This document shows positions 22,315 to 32,950 of a DNA stretch of 64,000 nt, piece after piece. Position 1 is the stretch's first letter, and each line of letters starts with the position of its first letter. Location: the NCBI GenBank assembly GCA_002007465.1, contig LNAC01000019.1:3532236-3596235 (forward strand). The letters are read 5' to 3'. The translations under genes were made by a program, and so were the position numbers. The notes beneath the pieces are model-generated. The model was not told the origin of the DNA and did no database searches. It saw nothing but the letters and a program-made list of their open reading frames with translations. The stretch comes from Ailurus styani. Its lineage: Eukaryota; Chordata; Mammalia; Carnivora; Ailuridae.

Positions 22315-22720
22315 GGGAATTAGTGGGATTTGGTTGCTAGAAACGGAAACTACCCTAGTTGTGTCAAGCAGAAGGAATTCAATACAGGAATGACGCCCTT
22401 ACAAATCATTCAGAAGTTGGTTCTTGGGTGGGCCTACAGGACGGACTCCTTGCACAACATCGCTAGACTAGCCCATAGGAAGGAGTGCTTTCTATAATCT
22501 TGAAGGTGGAACTGGATAGAACTGCCGACTACAAGAACACCCTAGCTGTATTCGGAGGGCCAGAAAACCACTATTCCTGCTGCCCTCTTCCACATTTATA
22601 AAACTGGAACCTGAACAGGGAACGCTGCCATAGAAAGATACAGCATGCCCTATGCTTGTCAGGAACAATAACCAAATAACTGGAATAAGGCCCTGCCACA
22701 TTGCTACTCTCCAAGTCTCA
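22315..22720. repeat. Possible ancient interspersed repeat
   Basis: GATTTGGTTGCTAGAAACGG, AAACTACCCTAG and AGAAGGAATTCAATACAGG resemble the start of an old mammalian repeat found at many loci, but I cannot name it. Confidence 0.35.
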
Positions 22721-23089
22721 GGATCTAATCAGAAGACTATAACTCACAACCAGAAACCCAACTCCAGGAGAGTCTGGGACATATTTTTGTGTTCTGGCCT
22801 ATGTGGTTCATGAAGGCATGAGAAGTGGACATCGGAACACATGCTGAGGGGTAGTCACCATGTCTATTAGTTTGGTCAAAGGCCAGCTTTGAATATTCAC
22901 TTTGGAGCTAAGAGGTTTATAACAAGTCACATGTGGCAACATACATTTCCTAAGGAAATCAGCATCCTTTCATGCCTAATTTTATCTTCCTTGTCATCAT
23001 TAACATGTCTTCGTATTTGGTAGATCAGGTAGAAATGGATCTATTTTTACCGGATTTCTTTGTTCATCATACACTTACTTGGCAAAGTC
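22721..23089. other. Unassigned sequence
   Basis: Nothing recognised. Confidence 0.4.
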
Positions 23090-23670
23090 AAATAATAACT
23101 GAGACTCACCAATTCCACTCCTAGGTATCTACCCAAGGGAATTGAGAGCTTACATACACACAAAGACTCGCTTGCAAATGTTCATAGCAGCATTGTTCAT
23201 AATAGCCAAAATGTAGAAACAACTCAAATGTCCATGAACTGATGGGTGGATAAATAAAATATGGTATAGTCATACAGTAGAGCACTGTTTAGCAGCAAAG
23301 AGAAACAAACTACTGATACATGTTATAGAATGAATGAACCTCAAAAATGTTGGGTTTAATTGAAAGAATCTGGACACAAAAGCCACATACTGTATGATTC
23401 CATCTATATGAAATTTCCAAAAAAGACAAATCTATGGAGACAGGAAGTCGATGAGTGGTTGCCCAGGGCTGGAGGAAGAACTGGGGACTGAAGGGCATCT
23501 AGACAGACACGAGAGACCCTACTGCAGTGATGAAAGCTAGATTATGCTGGTAGCTGCACAACTCAGTACATTTACTAACAACAACAAAAAGTTGAATTGT
23601 GTACTTGAAATGGGTAAATTTTATGATGTGTAAGCTCAAAGTTTTTAAAAATAGAAGTAATTGAAATGGT
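23090..23670 (+). mobile_element. L1 3' end (L1M family)
   Basis: Sense L1 3'UTR: CCAATTCCACTCCTAGGTAT, GCAGCATTGTTCATAATAGC, AACTCAAATGTCCATGAAC, GATTCCATCTATATGAAATT, GAGTGGTTGCCCAGGGCTGG and GAATTGTGTACTTGAAATGG. Terminated near an A-rich end. 5'-truncated, non-coding, old. Confidence 0.88.
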
Positions 23671-24250
23671 GTTTGGAGAATCATGTACACTTAAGGTCAC
23701 AGAGGCCATATATGGCTGATTAAAAGGGATTCCGGTCCCAATAAAATATTTATAAGGATTTATATTTGTCTCTAAACATAATCCTCTTGTAGAACTGTGA
23801 AATAAAGTAAAACAATATTAAGAATTTTGTCCCGTTTTACTGACACCAGCCCTGTGCAGACGGTCCCTACCCGTCTGAACATGCTGATGTGTGCACACAG
23901 GCACCTATGTTAGCTCATTTGTGGGTAAACTGTTTTCCCTTCATCCCCACATGCTTCCTCGAAGATGTGAACTGCATCAAAGGAGGAAGTACAACAGGTT
24001 GTGTTGTAGTGAGAACATTTAAAAGTAATCTTAAGTTATATGCTCTGGGAGTAGAAGTTAAGAGTACTGATCAACGTCTTAGTGTTTGGTGGGGGCTCTG
24101 CTTCCCAGAAAGGTTTTCTGCAACATTAGTCCTGGGAAACATCCCTTGAAGGGGCTTTTCTTGTCCAGTTTGATCTCTTCTTAGAGATTCAATAATCATA
24201 TTGGTCCATCAACAGGTTCTGAGAATTCTTGCAATGTACAAACCAGAGTT
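23671..24250. other. Unassigned sequence
   Basis: No element or exon recognised; an 86-codon frame (23889-24149) is featureless. Confidence 0.4.
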
Positions 24251-24445
24251 TCCCAAACTTAGCACGTACAACATGCCAGGCATGGTGTTAAGCATCACAC
24301 ACACAGAATTGTTACCTCCTTTAGTCCCCATGACAATGAGAAGGGGTAAGTCAATGATCCTCACTTCAAGGATGTGGACATTGGAGCTTGTGGAGACAGA
24401 GCAAGTGTGCAGACCAGGAAATGTGGCTCCAATTCCTGTGCAAGT
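24251..24445 (-). mobile_element. MIR SINE, inverted
   Basis: Antisense MIR: ACAACATGCCAGGCATGGTG, TTAAGCATCACACAC, GAATTGTTACCTCCTTTAGT, CCCCATGACAATGAGAAGG, then the decayed polar part through AGTGTGCAGACCAGGAAATG. Confidence 0.7.
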
Positions 24446-24934
24446 CCTATCACTACAGGGCACCCTGTCTTTGGAGCCTTGTTTCTTGTTAAAAAAAACA
24501 AAAAGTATTCCATGAACACACTAGGAAATACTGGTTCAGAGGATTTCTATTACAAATGTGTCAATAAAAAGACACAGTGAATGAAGATGCAGGAGGTTGT
24601 TCTCCATGTTCCTTTGTAGAAACTGCTCTGAGGGAAGAAAACCATTTGTGACCCAATACCAGTGAACCAGAGTCCAATGAATGTTCTATCAATAAGTAAA
24701 CCATGTCAAGCAGGATACAATGATTAGTGTGGAAAATGATAGTTTTCAGTCACAAAAAACAGACTTTGGCCTTTGAGTTTCAAAGACTAAAAAATAATAA
24801 TGATAATTTTAAAAAAATTTTATGCCACATTTCTTGGAAACTTGAACTGATACATCACGAATTATTCCAAACACAATTCAAATGTCACTTAAAAAATAGG
24901 GCATGTCTGATTAGTCACATGAGAGTACATTAAG
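24446..24934. other. Unassigned AT-rich sequence
   Basis: Nothing recognised. Confidence 0.4.
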
Positions 24935-24987
24935 GGATGATGACGAAGATGAAGATGATGATGACGAAGATGAAGATGATGATGAAA
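24935..24987. repeat. (GATGAnGAA)n trinucleotide repeat
   Basis: Interrupted GAT/GAC/GAA codon-like repeat made of two copies of a roughly 24-base unit. It reads as Asp/Glu-rich on + and His-rich on -, with no gene around it. Confidence 0.9.
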
Positions 24988-25394
24988 GTTCCAAGATTTA
25001 AACTGGAGGAAAGTAGTAAAAACAAATTTTAAAATATGATAGCCACTGATTGTGAACTGTATCCATAATTGATGCATTTCTTTGAATTCATGTATGATCC
25101 CTGGAACTACCCTACCCAATTCAGCTGCAGGAGGGTGGTAATGAGAAGACATTGAATGCCATGCCTAGGGTTTAAGTGTGGACATCTGTTTGATCTGTCT
25201 CCCAATTCATTTTCTTATGGCTTCTATTTTCATTAGAGAGGGAGGGGAATGGGCCTGACATGCCACGTGTACAGCTCCAGAATTTTTTATCAGCATGGAC
25301 TGGCATGAGCACAGGTGCTCAGGATTTTCTGAGTTGACTAGAGTTTCAGAAAATCAGGATTGAAAACACAAAGGACATTCATCATAGCAATAGT
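24988..25394. other. Unassigned sequence
   Basis: Nothing recognised. Confidence 0.4.
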
Positions 25395-25745
25395 TATTTC
25401 TAAAAGAATCCATATTGACCTAAATGTCAACAAAAGGGAAGTGCTAAATAAATGATAGAATACCCAAGTCTGTGGGATCATATGCAATCATTAAAAATCA
25501 GGTTTTGAACATTACTTAAAAATATAGTAAACATTTTACAATAAGATAAAAGTTTAAAATAAAAATTTGCATAATGGATGATATGAAACTGTACAGTATG
25601 TCCTAGTTCTATAAAATAAATAATTCTATTTCTAGTATAAATACAAACAAGAATCTCATCAAAATGTTAAAGATGGTTATCTTGGAACAATGGGATTACT
25701 GTGACATATTTTTCTTCCTTTTCTTTCCTGTTAGTACTTGCCCGT
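25395..25745 (+). mobile_element. L1M 3'UTR fragment
   Basis: CCTAAATGTCAACAAAAGGG, GTGCTAAATAAATGATAGAA, ATGCAATCATTAAAAATCAG and ATAATGGATGATATGAAACT are in the order of old L1 3'UTRs. Further right, TATCTTGGAACAATGGGATT lies ahead of a degraded T/A-rich end. Confidence 0.72.
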
Positions 25746-25775
25746 GATTTTTTTTTTCGTTTTTTTTTTTTAAAT
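25746..25775. repeat. Poly-T tract
   Basis: Two T-runs separated by CG, followed by AAATAATGAC; possibly the tail of a lost antisense retroelement. Confidence 0.8.
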
Positions 25776-25924
25776 AATGACATTTTCCTACCTGTATAAC
25801 AACTGCTATGTCTTCATTGAAAAATGAAAACAGATACCAATACTGGTTGTCTGAGAGATATAAAATGGGTAAAATAGATCCTGAAATGCTAAACTAAAGC
25901 TGTCTGTTTTATTTCACTTGTTCC

Positions 25925-26150
25925 TGAAGGCTGTGCAACAAGCCAGTTCTGGGTTCAACTTCGAGCTCCACTACTTCCTATCCAGGGAACCCTGGGAGAG
26001 TTATTTCATTTCTCTTAGCTCCATTTTTCATATGTAAATGAGGGCTGATACCGGAATCTTCCTCATAGGGCTGATGTGACAGATACAGCACCTAAAGCAG
26101 ATGGTACCGCCAATAGTGAGTCCTTGTTAAATGTTGTCGTGGCCCTTACT
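25925..26150 (+). mobile_element. MIR SINE
   Basis: CCAGTTCTGGGTTCAACTTC, GAGCTCCACTACTTCCTATC, GAGAGTTATTTCATTTCTCT, TATGTAAATGAGGGCTGATA and GAGTCCTTGTTAAATGTTGT are collinear with sense MIR. Confidence 0.85.
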
Positions 26151-26514
26151 TGTCTGCCACAGTTCCACAAAGGCCTCACAACTGGGCCAGGACATGGGAG
26201 TCTGACGATCTGATAGATACCTGTAATGGCCAGACAAAAGGCAGAATTTTGACTGTTAAGCCAAAGCAACCTTACAACCTGAGTACTCTGTGGTCCATCC
26301 CTTTTTACTAGGAATAGCAAAACATTTGCCGTCATCCCGTAGGGTACAGGCCCCTTGCCTACAGCTAGAAAGAATATTCTTTGTGAGCCAGGGAGAAAGT
26401 ACAGATACCATTTTGGTTTATAATAAGAGCATTTCTGAAAATCCACTGTGGCTTAAATTGGGGGATAGTTTAAATGCACGAAATTAATTGAGAACTGAAA
26501 GAACATTGTAGGAC
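26151..26514. other. Unassigned sequence
   Basis: A 127-codon minus-strand frame spans 26063-26446, partly antisense to the MIR; no domain. Confidence 0.4.
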
Positions 26515-27285
26515 AACTATTATGATATAATTTCTTGTAGTGAAAAATAGGGGGAAAACTCCAAATATACATCAATGGGTATGTAAGTGAGGGCAGAGCT
26601 GCCACCCATGGGGTTTGTCCATCGGCAAGCTGAGGACAGGAGCAAGTGAGTTGAGACTTGTTACTTCAGCTCACAGGACAGCTAGCAGGGGTCTAAGGTT
26701 TATCCAAGTGAGCCATAAAAGTCTACTTTTCATATAAATTTGTGTAGGGGGCATGATGTGAAAAGGTGGGGGCACAGGTTACGGTTCTTGGGTAGAAAGA
26801 ACAAAAATCAAGTCTGGCCAACCTATTAGAGGCTCTCGGATACTTAAAGATCAACAGGGGCCTGAAGTACCTGCTTGAAAATCCAGGTGATTCAGAGGCC
26901 TATGGAAGCAGGAACCACAGCCAATAACCGATAGCAGGAATGGTTTAATCAGGACATGCTTGCCTGGATGAAGGATCTCCTCCAGCTTATTCCCCTGGTT
27001 TTCCTCAGGTCAAAGTCCCAGCAGAGAGCATTCGATTGGGTGAACTCTCTGTCTGTATCTAGGGCAAGGAAAGGAAAGACTGGACCCTCTGACTTCCTTA
27101 GTGAGAGGTAGACACAGGATTTAAGTCCCACCAAGACTAAATACAAGGAAACCAAGGTGCCACGGAAGCTGAGTAGCCAGAAAAATGACAAGTGTCCACG
27201 ATAACGGATGACTGGTTAAAGTATGGTACAACCATAAATGAGATTCTGTGAAGCTATTTTAAAAAGGATAAGGTAGAAATGTCTG
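26515..27285 (+). mobile_element. L1 3'UTR scraps flanking an unidentified 0.6-kb block
   Basis: The left scrap (26530-26580) ends in CAAATATACATCAATGGG. The right scrap (27192-27285) starts AAGTGTCCACGATAACGG and continues with TGGTTAAAGTATGGTACAAC. Both ends correspond to the same short stretch of an old L1 3'UTR. The block between (about 26580-27191) is unrelated to L1 and carries no poly-A or LTR I can name. Insertion into a pre-existing L1 is the simplest reading. Confidence 0.5.
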
Positions 27286-27289
27286 GTTT

Positions 27290-29480
27290 CTCAACCTGCA
27301 ACCTGGAAGACTAGAAGTTGCCACTCCATCTTAACAAGTAAAAATCGGAAAGAATTAAAAAATCAACAACTCTTCTTAGATTCATCGAACAATGGAAGTC
27401 ACAGGGCAAACAGCTACCCCAAAAGCTGGAGAGAGAGATAAGAGAATGTAGAGGATTGCAACTTACCAGAGCAGAACTGTCCTAACAGAGCCTCACCTAC
27501 CTGGGGAAGGAGGGGAAATACCCAACTCCGTTGCCTCTGCCAGTTTTGTTCCACCTAAGAGGAAATGAGAGAATGAGAAGCTCTGGTAACATCTACAATC
27601 CAGGACACATCTCACCTCTACACAAAACAATTACTAGGCATACTAAAAGTCAAAAAGCCCAGTTTGAAGAGACTGGACAATCACCACAACCAGAGTCAGA
27701 TATGGCAGAAACTTAGAATTATAATAACAGGATTTTTAAAAAATCTATGATTAATATGCCAAGGGCTTTATTGGGGGAAAGTAGACAATAGACAAGACCA
27801 GGAGATAATGTAAGCAGAGTTATGGAAATTCTAAGAAAGAATGGAAAAGGAAGGGTAGCAATAAACACTGTAACAGAAATGTAGGATGACTTTGAAGGCT
27901 CATTAATAGACTGGACACAGCTAAGGTACTTGATATGACTTAATATGACAACAGAACTTGATATAACAACAGAAAGTCCCACAACTGAGAAGCAAAGAGA
28001 GAAAGCACCGAGGGAAAAGACCCCAAGACACAATATCCTAGAGTTGTGGGACAATGAGAAAAGATGTAGCATATGCATAGTCAAAATACCAGGTGGAAAA
28101 GAAAGAAAGGAAAAGAAGTAACATTTGAAGGAATAATGACTGAGAATTTCCCCCAAAATTAATGTCAGACACCAAACCACAGATTCGGGAAGCTTAGCAA
28201 ACTGAGAAGGATATATGACTGAACACAATCAAACAAAACAGATAAACAACTTCTAAAAGCTTCACCTACACGTACCATATTCAAAACTATAGAAATTCAA
28301 AGGTAAAGGAAAAATCTTAAAAGAAGTCAGAGGGGAAAGTGCCTTACCTAAAGAGAAGCCAAGATAAGAGTTATATCCAACTTCTCTTCAGAAGCCATGG
28401 GGGAGTTGAGTGAAATATTTTAAATGTTGAGAGAAAAAAAGAATCTATCAACGTAGAATTCTGTACCCTAAAAAATTATCCTTAAAAAGTGAAGGAGAAA
28501 TAAAGACTTTCTCAGACAGACAAAAATTGGGAGAATTTGTTGCAAGTAGACTCGCTTGCAAAATATGTTAAAAGTTCTTCAGATGAAAGGAAAATAACAT
28601 AGGTCAGAAACTTGGGTCTACAGAACTTAAGGACGAGTATTGGAGAATAAATCAGTAAAGGTACAATAAGTCTTTTATTTTTCTTATTCTTAATTGATCT
28701 AACAGATAATTTGATCAAAATAATAACAGCAACAATGTATTTGATGATTTAGACTTACATATATGTCATGTATATAAATATGCTTTATAAGTAAGATGAG
28801 TGACACAAATGATATAAGGGACAACGGAGGAATTCACATTCTTGTATTACAACGTACCTACACTACTTGTGAGGTGGTGTAATATTATTTGAAAGAAGTG
28901 GACTTGGATTAGTTGTACATGTGTATTGCAGTCTCTAGGGCAACCACCAAAAAAACTTTTTTACAAAGGTATAATTAGGGTGCCTGGGTGGCTCAGTGGG
29001 TTAAAGCCTCTGCCTTCGGCTCAGGTCATGATCTCAGGGTCCTGGGATCGAGGCCCAAGTTGGGCTCTCTACTCAGCGGGGAGACTGCTTCCTCCTCTCT
29101 CTCTGCCTGCCTCTCAGCCTACTTATAATCTCTCTCCCTCTGTGAAATAAATAAATAAAATCTGGGGGAAAAAAAGGTATAATTAATATGCTAAGAAGAG
29201 AGAGAAATGGAATCATAAAATGCTCCATAAAAAACACAGAAGACAGAGAAAGTGTGGAAAACAAAAATAAGAACAAAGGAAAAAGGCAAAAAAAATAGAA
29301 AACAGTAACAACATAGTGGATAGTAGTCCAACTTCATAAATAATCACTTAAAATGCCAGTGGTTTAGATGCACCAATTAAAAGACAGACATTGTTAATGC
29401 AGATGAAAAAACAAGACCCAAGTGTATATTATCTACAAGAAACACACTTTATATATAAAGATACACACAGAAGTGTTCCA
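27290..29480 (+). mobile_element. Old L1 (L1M group): 5'UTR, ORF1 and start of ORF2, decayed
   Basis: The left part matches old L1 leader order: ACAGGGCAAACAGCTACCCC, GAGCCTCACCTACCTGGGG and GTTTGAAGAGACTGGACAAT. The ORF1 region follows: AACACTGTAACAGAAATG, TTAATAGACTGGACACAGCT, AATGACTGAGAATTTCCCCC and AGACTTTCTCAGACAGACAA. The start of ORF2 lies at about 29354-29470, reading GLDAPIKR and QDPSVYYLQETH, the N-terminal part of the endonuclease. Stops and frameshifts are frequent throughout. A young SINE (28978-29172) lies inside. The 169-codon minus-strand frame at 27719-28228 is antisense to this element and not a gene. Confidence 0.85.
28978..29172 (+). mobile_element. SINEC, young, inserted in L1
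   Basis: GGTGCCTGGGTGGCTCAGTG, GGTTAAAGCCTCTGCC, TCTCTCTGCCTGCCTCTCAG and AAATAAATAAATAAAATC are all present. A perfect 13-base target-site duplication AAAGGTATAATTA lies at 28965-28977 and 29173-29185. The flanks rejoin into continuous L1 sequence, so this is a clean late insertion of the apparently mustelid subfamily. Confidence 0.97.
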
Positions 29481-29779
29481 AAATCCTATGATTAGGTCTC
29501 GGTCTTTTAGTGAGCCTGTGTCTTTGGGCAGTGAACATCAAGAGTGTTTCTCCAATTTTTTTTTTTTTTTTTGCCCCCCTGCTTGGGCGCATCAGCATGG
29601 CCACAGTGGGCTGGATTAGGAGATTTCCCTTCCTCAGGTCAGTTAGATTCAGTTAACCAGTTTCTCCTGAGAACAGGTATGGCTAAGAAGAACAGGATGT
29701 TCTGGCATTATTTCAAAATCATTTTTACCTTTCCTCTGCAGGAAGGATGAGGGGATTTCCCCCCCCCATTACTTTCTTT
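29481..29779. other. Unassigned sequence with poly-T
   Basis: T-run at about 29555-29572 and a C-run at 29760-29769. The sequence between is not identified. It separates 5' and 3' L1 pieces and may be an insertion. Confidence 0.4.
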
Positions 29780-29981
29780 TTCTTCTTCTTCTTTTTTAAG
29801 ATTTTAATTGTTTGAGAGAGAGAGGGAGACAGAGCACAAGCAGGGGGAGGGGCACAGAGAGAGGGAGAAGCGGAGTCCCCACTGAGCTGGGAGCCCCACA
29901 TGGGGCTTCATCCCAGGACCCTGGGATCATGACTTGAGCCAAAGGCAGACATTTAACTGATGGAGCCACCCTGGTGCTCCT
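29780..29981 (-). mobile_element. SINEC
   Basis: Antisense SINE: CTTCTTTTTTAAGATTTTAA, AG-rich centre, GGGGCTTCATCCCAGGACCC and GATGGAGCCACCCTGGTGCT. Flanks CCCCATTACTTTCTTT and CCCCAATATTTTCTTT look like a diverged target-site duplication. Confidence 0.93.
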
Positions 29982-30349
29982 TTCCCCAATATTTTCTTTG
30001 AGAATTTGTTCAGGCTCTTGGAGGTAAAATTCGCAGGATTGTGGAGGCCTCCTCATAACTGGGTACCCCTGGAATATTTTAACTCCGTGCTTCCAACAGG
30101 TGGCAGCCACAACGCCGGTTTTATGACCATGACACTGGTTACTACTGAGGTTCCCGCTCACTGGTCAGTCTCTTCTCTGGTGAGCCATATTCGCTCATCT
30201 GACTCTCCAGTTGTAGGGGTTTGCCTGGTGTCCTCCTCTCTCTTACACACCCAAGAGGAGTTGTTGATATTTCAGTCTATTCGGCTTTTTACTTGTTGTT
30301 AGGTTGTACTGGCAACTTTCAAACTCCTTATGTGTGGAACCAGAAACCA
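29982..30349. other. Unassigned sequence
   Basis: Not identified. If the L1 pieces on either side are one element, this is an insertion in it. Confidence 0.35.
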
Positions 30350-30980
30350 GAAGTCTCCCTAGCTTTATTCACAATTGCCAAAACTTGGAAGCCACTTGGG
30401 TAGGTGAATGGATAAATAAACCATGGTACATCCAAACAATGGAATATTCTTCCTCACTAAAAAGAAATGAGCCATCAAGCCATGAAAAGACATAAGGAAG
30501 CCTAAATGCATATTACTAAGTGAAAGAAAACAATCTTGAAAAGGCTATATACACTGTGTGATTCCAACTATATGACATTCTGGTAAAGCAAAACTATGGA
30601 GACGGTAAAAAGATCAGTGCTTGCCAGGAGCTAGGGGAATGAGTAGGCAGAGCGCAGAGGATTTTTTAGAGCAGTGAATCTATTCTGCATGATATAGAGT
30701 GGTGGAGATATGTCATTAGACATTTGTCCAAACCACAGAATGTACCACACCAAGAGTGAACCCTAATAGAATCTGCAGACTGTAGGTGATAATGATGTGT
30801 CAATGTAGGTCCATCGATTATGACAATGACCCACTGTGCTTCAGAATGTCTGTGGTGAGGGAAATTGTACCTGTGTGGGGACTGGGGCTGTAGGGGAACT
30901 CTCTGTACTTTCTGCTTGATTTTGCCGTGAAACAAAAACTCCTCTGAAAAATCAAGTTTAGTAATCAAAAAAAAAAAAAA
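30350..30980 (+). mobile_element. L1M 3' end
   Basis: AGCTTTATTCACAATTGCCA, TGGTACATCCAAACAATGG, GTGTGATTCCAACTATATGA, AGTGCTTGCCAGGAGCTAGG, GATAATGATGTGTCAATGTA and TGATTTTGCCGTGAAACAAA, then poly-A at 30968-30980. Complete L1 3'UTR in sense orientation. It may be the 3' end of the element that starts at 27290. Confidence 0.9.
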
Positions 30981-31987
30981 GTTCTCGAAGGTCATAACTG
31001 AACAGTTAACAGAAGTTCTCTCTAAGGAGCAGAATTCAATGGCGGGGAAGCAGGGAAGTTGTTGGATGGTAGATTTCCATTTTCTATTTTAAATACCTCC
31101 TCATTATTTGAATGACTTAAAAAAAAAGCATGCATTTCTTTTATAATTAAAAGTCTCATTTTAGAAAAAGCGAAAGAATAAAAACCAATTGATGAAGAAA
31201 TAAAGGAGCCGTTCCATGCAAGCCTCTTTGGGGTCTCCATTGCTTTGTTTTTTATATTCTCTTGTCAGGAAGAAATAAGGTCTTGCAGGTAGTAAAAGTT
31301 AAGTGACATGATCTATGTAAATCAGTTCCCCCAGCGCCTTGAGTGAGCCACTTGTAACTCCTTCTTGCCCCTTTCCAGTTGTTTCCTAGGCCCCATCTTC
31401 CCCTTCTCTCCAACTCCTCCTCCTCCTCACTGAGCAGAAGCCTGAGTAGTTTTCGAAAACCCTGTGCTCCTCTTGCCCTCTTTTCAACATCTTGTCTGCC
31501 CTCCATTCCGCCATCACCGGCCTCACCCCATTTTATGCGAAGAACGGATTCCTGGAGACCTCCTATAATTCAAAACTTCCATAATTCAATCCTGCTTTCC
31601 CCACAGGACTGAATATAAAGTGTATGCAGAAGGGCGGAACGCAATCTTGGAGTGCATAAATCTGCAGACGTTGTGATGTAGATTTGCTTTAAGATGGCTT
31701 TTTATTTTCCCTGTATTTTCTCTAATATTTTGAAGTGCTCTCTCTTAAATTAACACTACAGAGCATCGTGGTGGTTGTTTGGCCTTCTGGGTGGAGATTT
31801 AGCACATCTAGGTTCTGTTCCAAAGTCCCAGACTTGCCTGAGTGTTTTACAACTCTCCCTCTTAATGAACTCTTGGGTGACCTTGTTATGGGATTATAGG
31901 TAGGATATAAAGAAGATTTTAAATTATAATGGCAGCAAACGTTCAAAGAACAGAAGAGAAGCCATCGGGTCTCTCCTAGGGGTTCCC
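30981..31987. other. Unassigned sequence
   Basis: Nothing recognised. Frames at 31252-31612 overlap on opposite strands in C/T-rich sequence. Confidence 0.4.
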
Positions 31988-32095
31988 ACGCAGGTAAACT
32001 TCGCCAGGCATTTGTTTACGAAGGAGGGCGGTGGCCAGGGGGGCGGGGCCGTGTGGCCACAGAGCGAACAGGGCTCCCTCCGGACTACTCAGCTG
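31988..32095. promoter_or_regulatory. Small CpG- and GC-box-rich patch
   Basis: About eight CpG dinucleotides fall in roughly 110 bases of an otherwise CpG-poor window, with a consensus GC box (Sp1/KLF-type, GGGGCGGGGCC) at 32041-32050. It is far shorter than a usual CpG island and no exon or TATA box is seen next to it. A promoter or enhancer role is an inference; it could be chance GC-rich sequence. Confidence 0.35.
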
Positions 32096-32444
32096 CCCCC
32101 AAGGACAGTGTGTGATTCTCGAGGAAGGTTTTTAATGGGGGGAGGGGGAGAATTTAAGTTACCTTCATTTGGAACATAAAGTGAGACTGTTAATGTTTTA
32201 TACAGCACTAGTTCCATTTTACACGAGTTCAATAAAATGCCCTACACGTGGAGAAAATGTCTTGTTTCTTAGCTCAGCATTCAAGACTCTTCTGGCTTTC
32301 AGAAACCTACATCTCCAACTTTCTCTCCTTGCCACTCCCATCCCCAGCCTCGCTGACACTCATTTTCACGCCCCTCACTACATCTGCATGGTTTCAAACA
32401 GTTGTGCTTGGAAATGAAGATAATACCACTAAGCAAAAATAAAA
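32096..32444. other. Unassigned sequence
   Basis: Two featureless plus-strand frames (32169-32442) overlap. Confidence 0.4.
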
Positions 32445-32950
32445 GAAAATCACCCATAATTTCATCACACAGAGGTAATCACCATTAATATTTGGACGTG
32501 CTTCTTTGCACCCTGGTGCTATGTAGATGGACACAGCGGACACAGAAATGAGTATGTGTGTATGTGTACCGTGTACATATTTTTTTTGGCCAAAACAGGT
32601 TGATTGGGTAAATATTATTCTGGAGCGTATTTCTTTCATCTTATGATGTAATTCACTATTCTTCATTATTTTGTTTAAAACTTGATAGGCTTCTATGATG
32701 TAAGTAAGTGTTCCATAATAGATTGAAATAATGCTATGTTTTTGAACACTTAGACTGTTTACAATGGGAGCTTTTGTGACCAATGCCGAAATGAATATTC
32801 TTGTCGCTGAATCTTTGCAATCCCCATGACTACTTTTTAAAGAACAAATCCTTGGACCCAAAAGAGTGAAAAATTTCAAGGCTTTAAATACCCACTGCCA
32901 AATTGCCCTAGGAAGTTGGAAACAATCTGCACTCCCCTCAGTGATAGCTG
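32445..32950 (-). mobile_element. Old L1 3'UTR-like segment, inverted
   Basis: ATCACCCATAATTTCATCAC, AGAGGTAATCACCATTAATA, AATGCCGAAATGAATATTCT and CTGCCAAATTGCCCTAGGAA follow the antisense order of old L1 3'UTR sequences. The 161-codon minus-strand frame (32394-32879) coincides with it and is incidental. Confidence 0.6.

Noticed and set aside
24935..24987. CRISPR-like or coding acidic repeat
   Set aside because: Direct trinucleotide repeat without spacers or an enclosing frame; this is a eukaryotic microsatellite.
27719..28228. 169-codon minus-strand frame
   Set aside because: It is antisense to a decayed L1 and reads as low-complexity hydrophobic sequence.
28978..29040. tRNA gene in SINE heads
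   Set aside because: The tRNA-Lys-like part belongs to SINEC elements throughout the window; none has an intact cloverleaf with both arms and a tRNA end.
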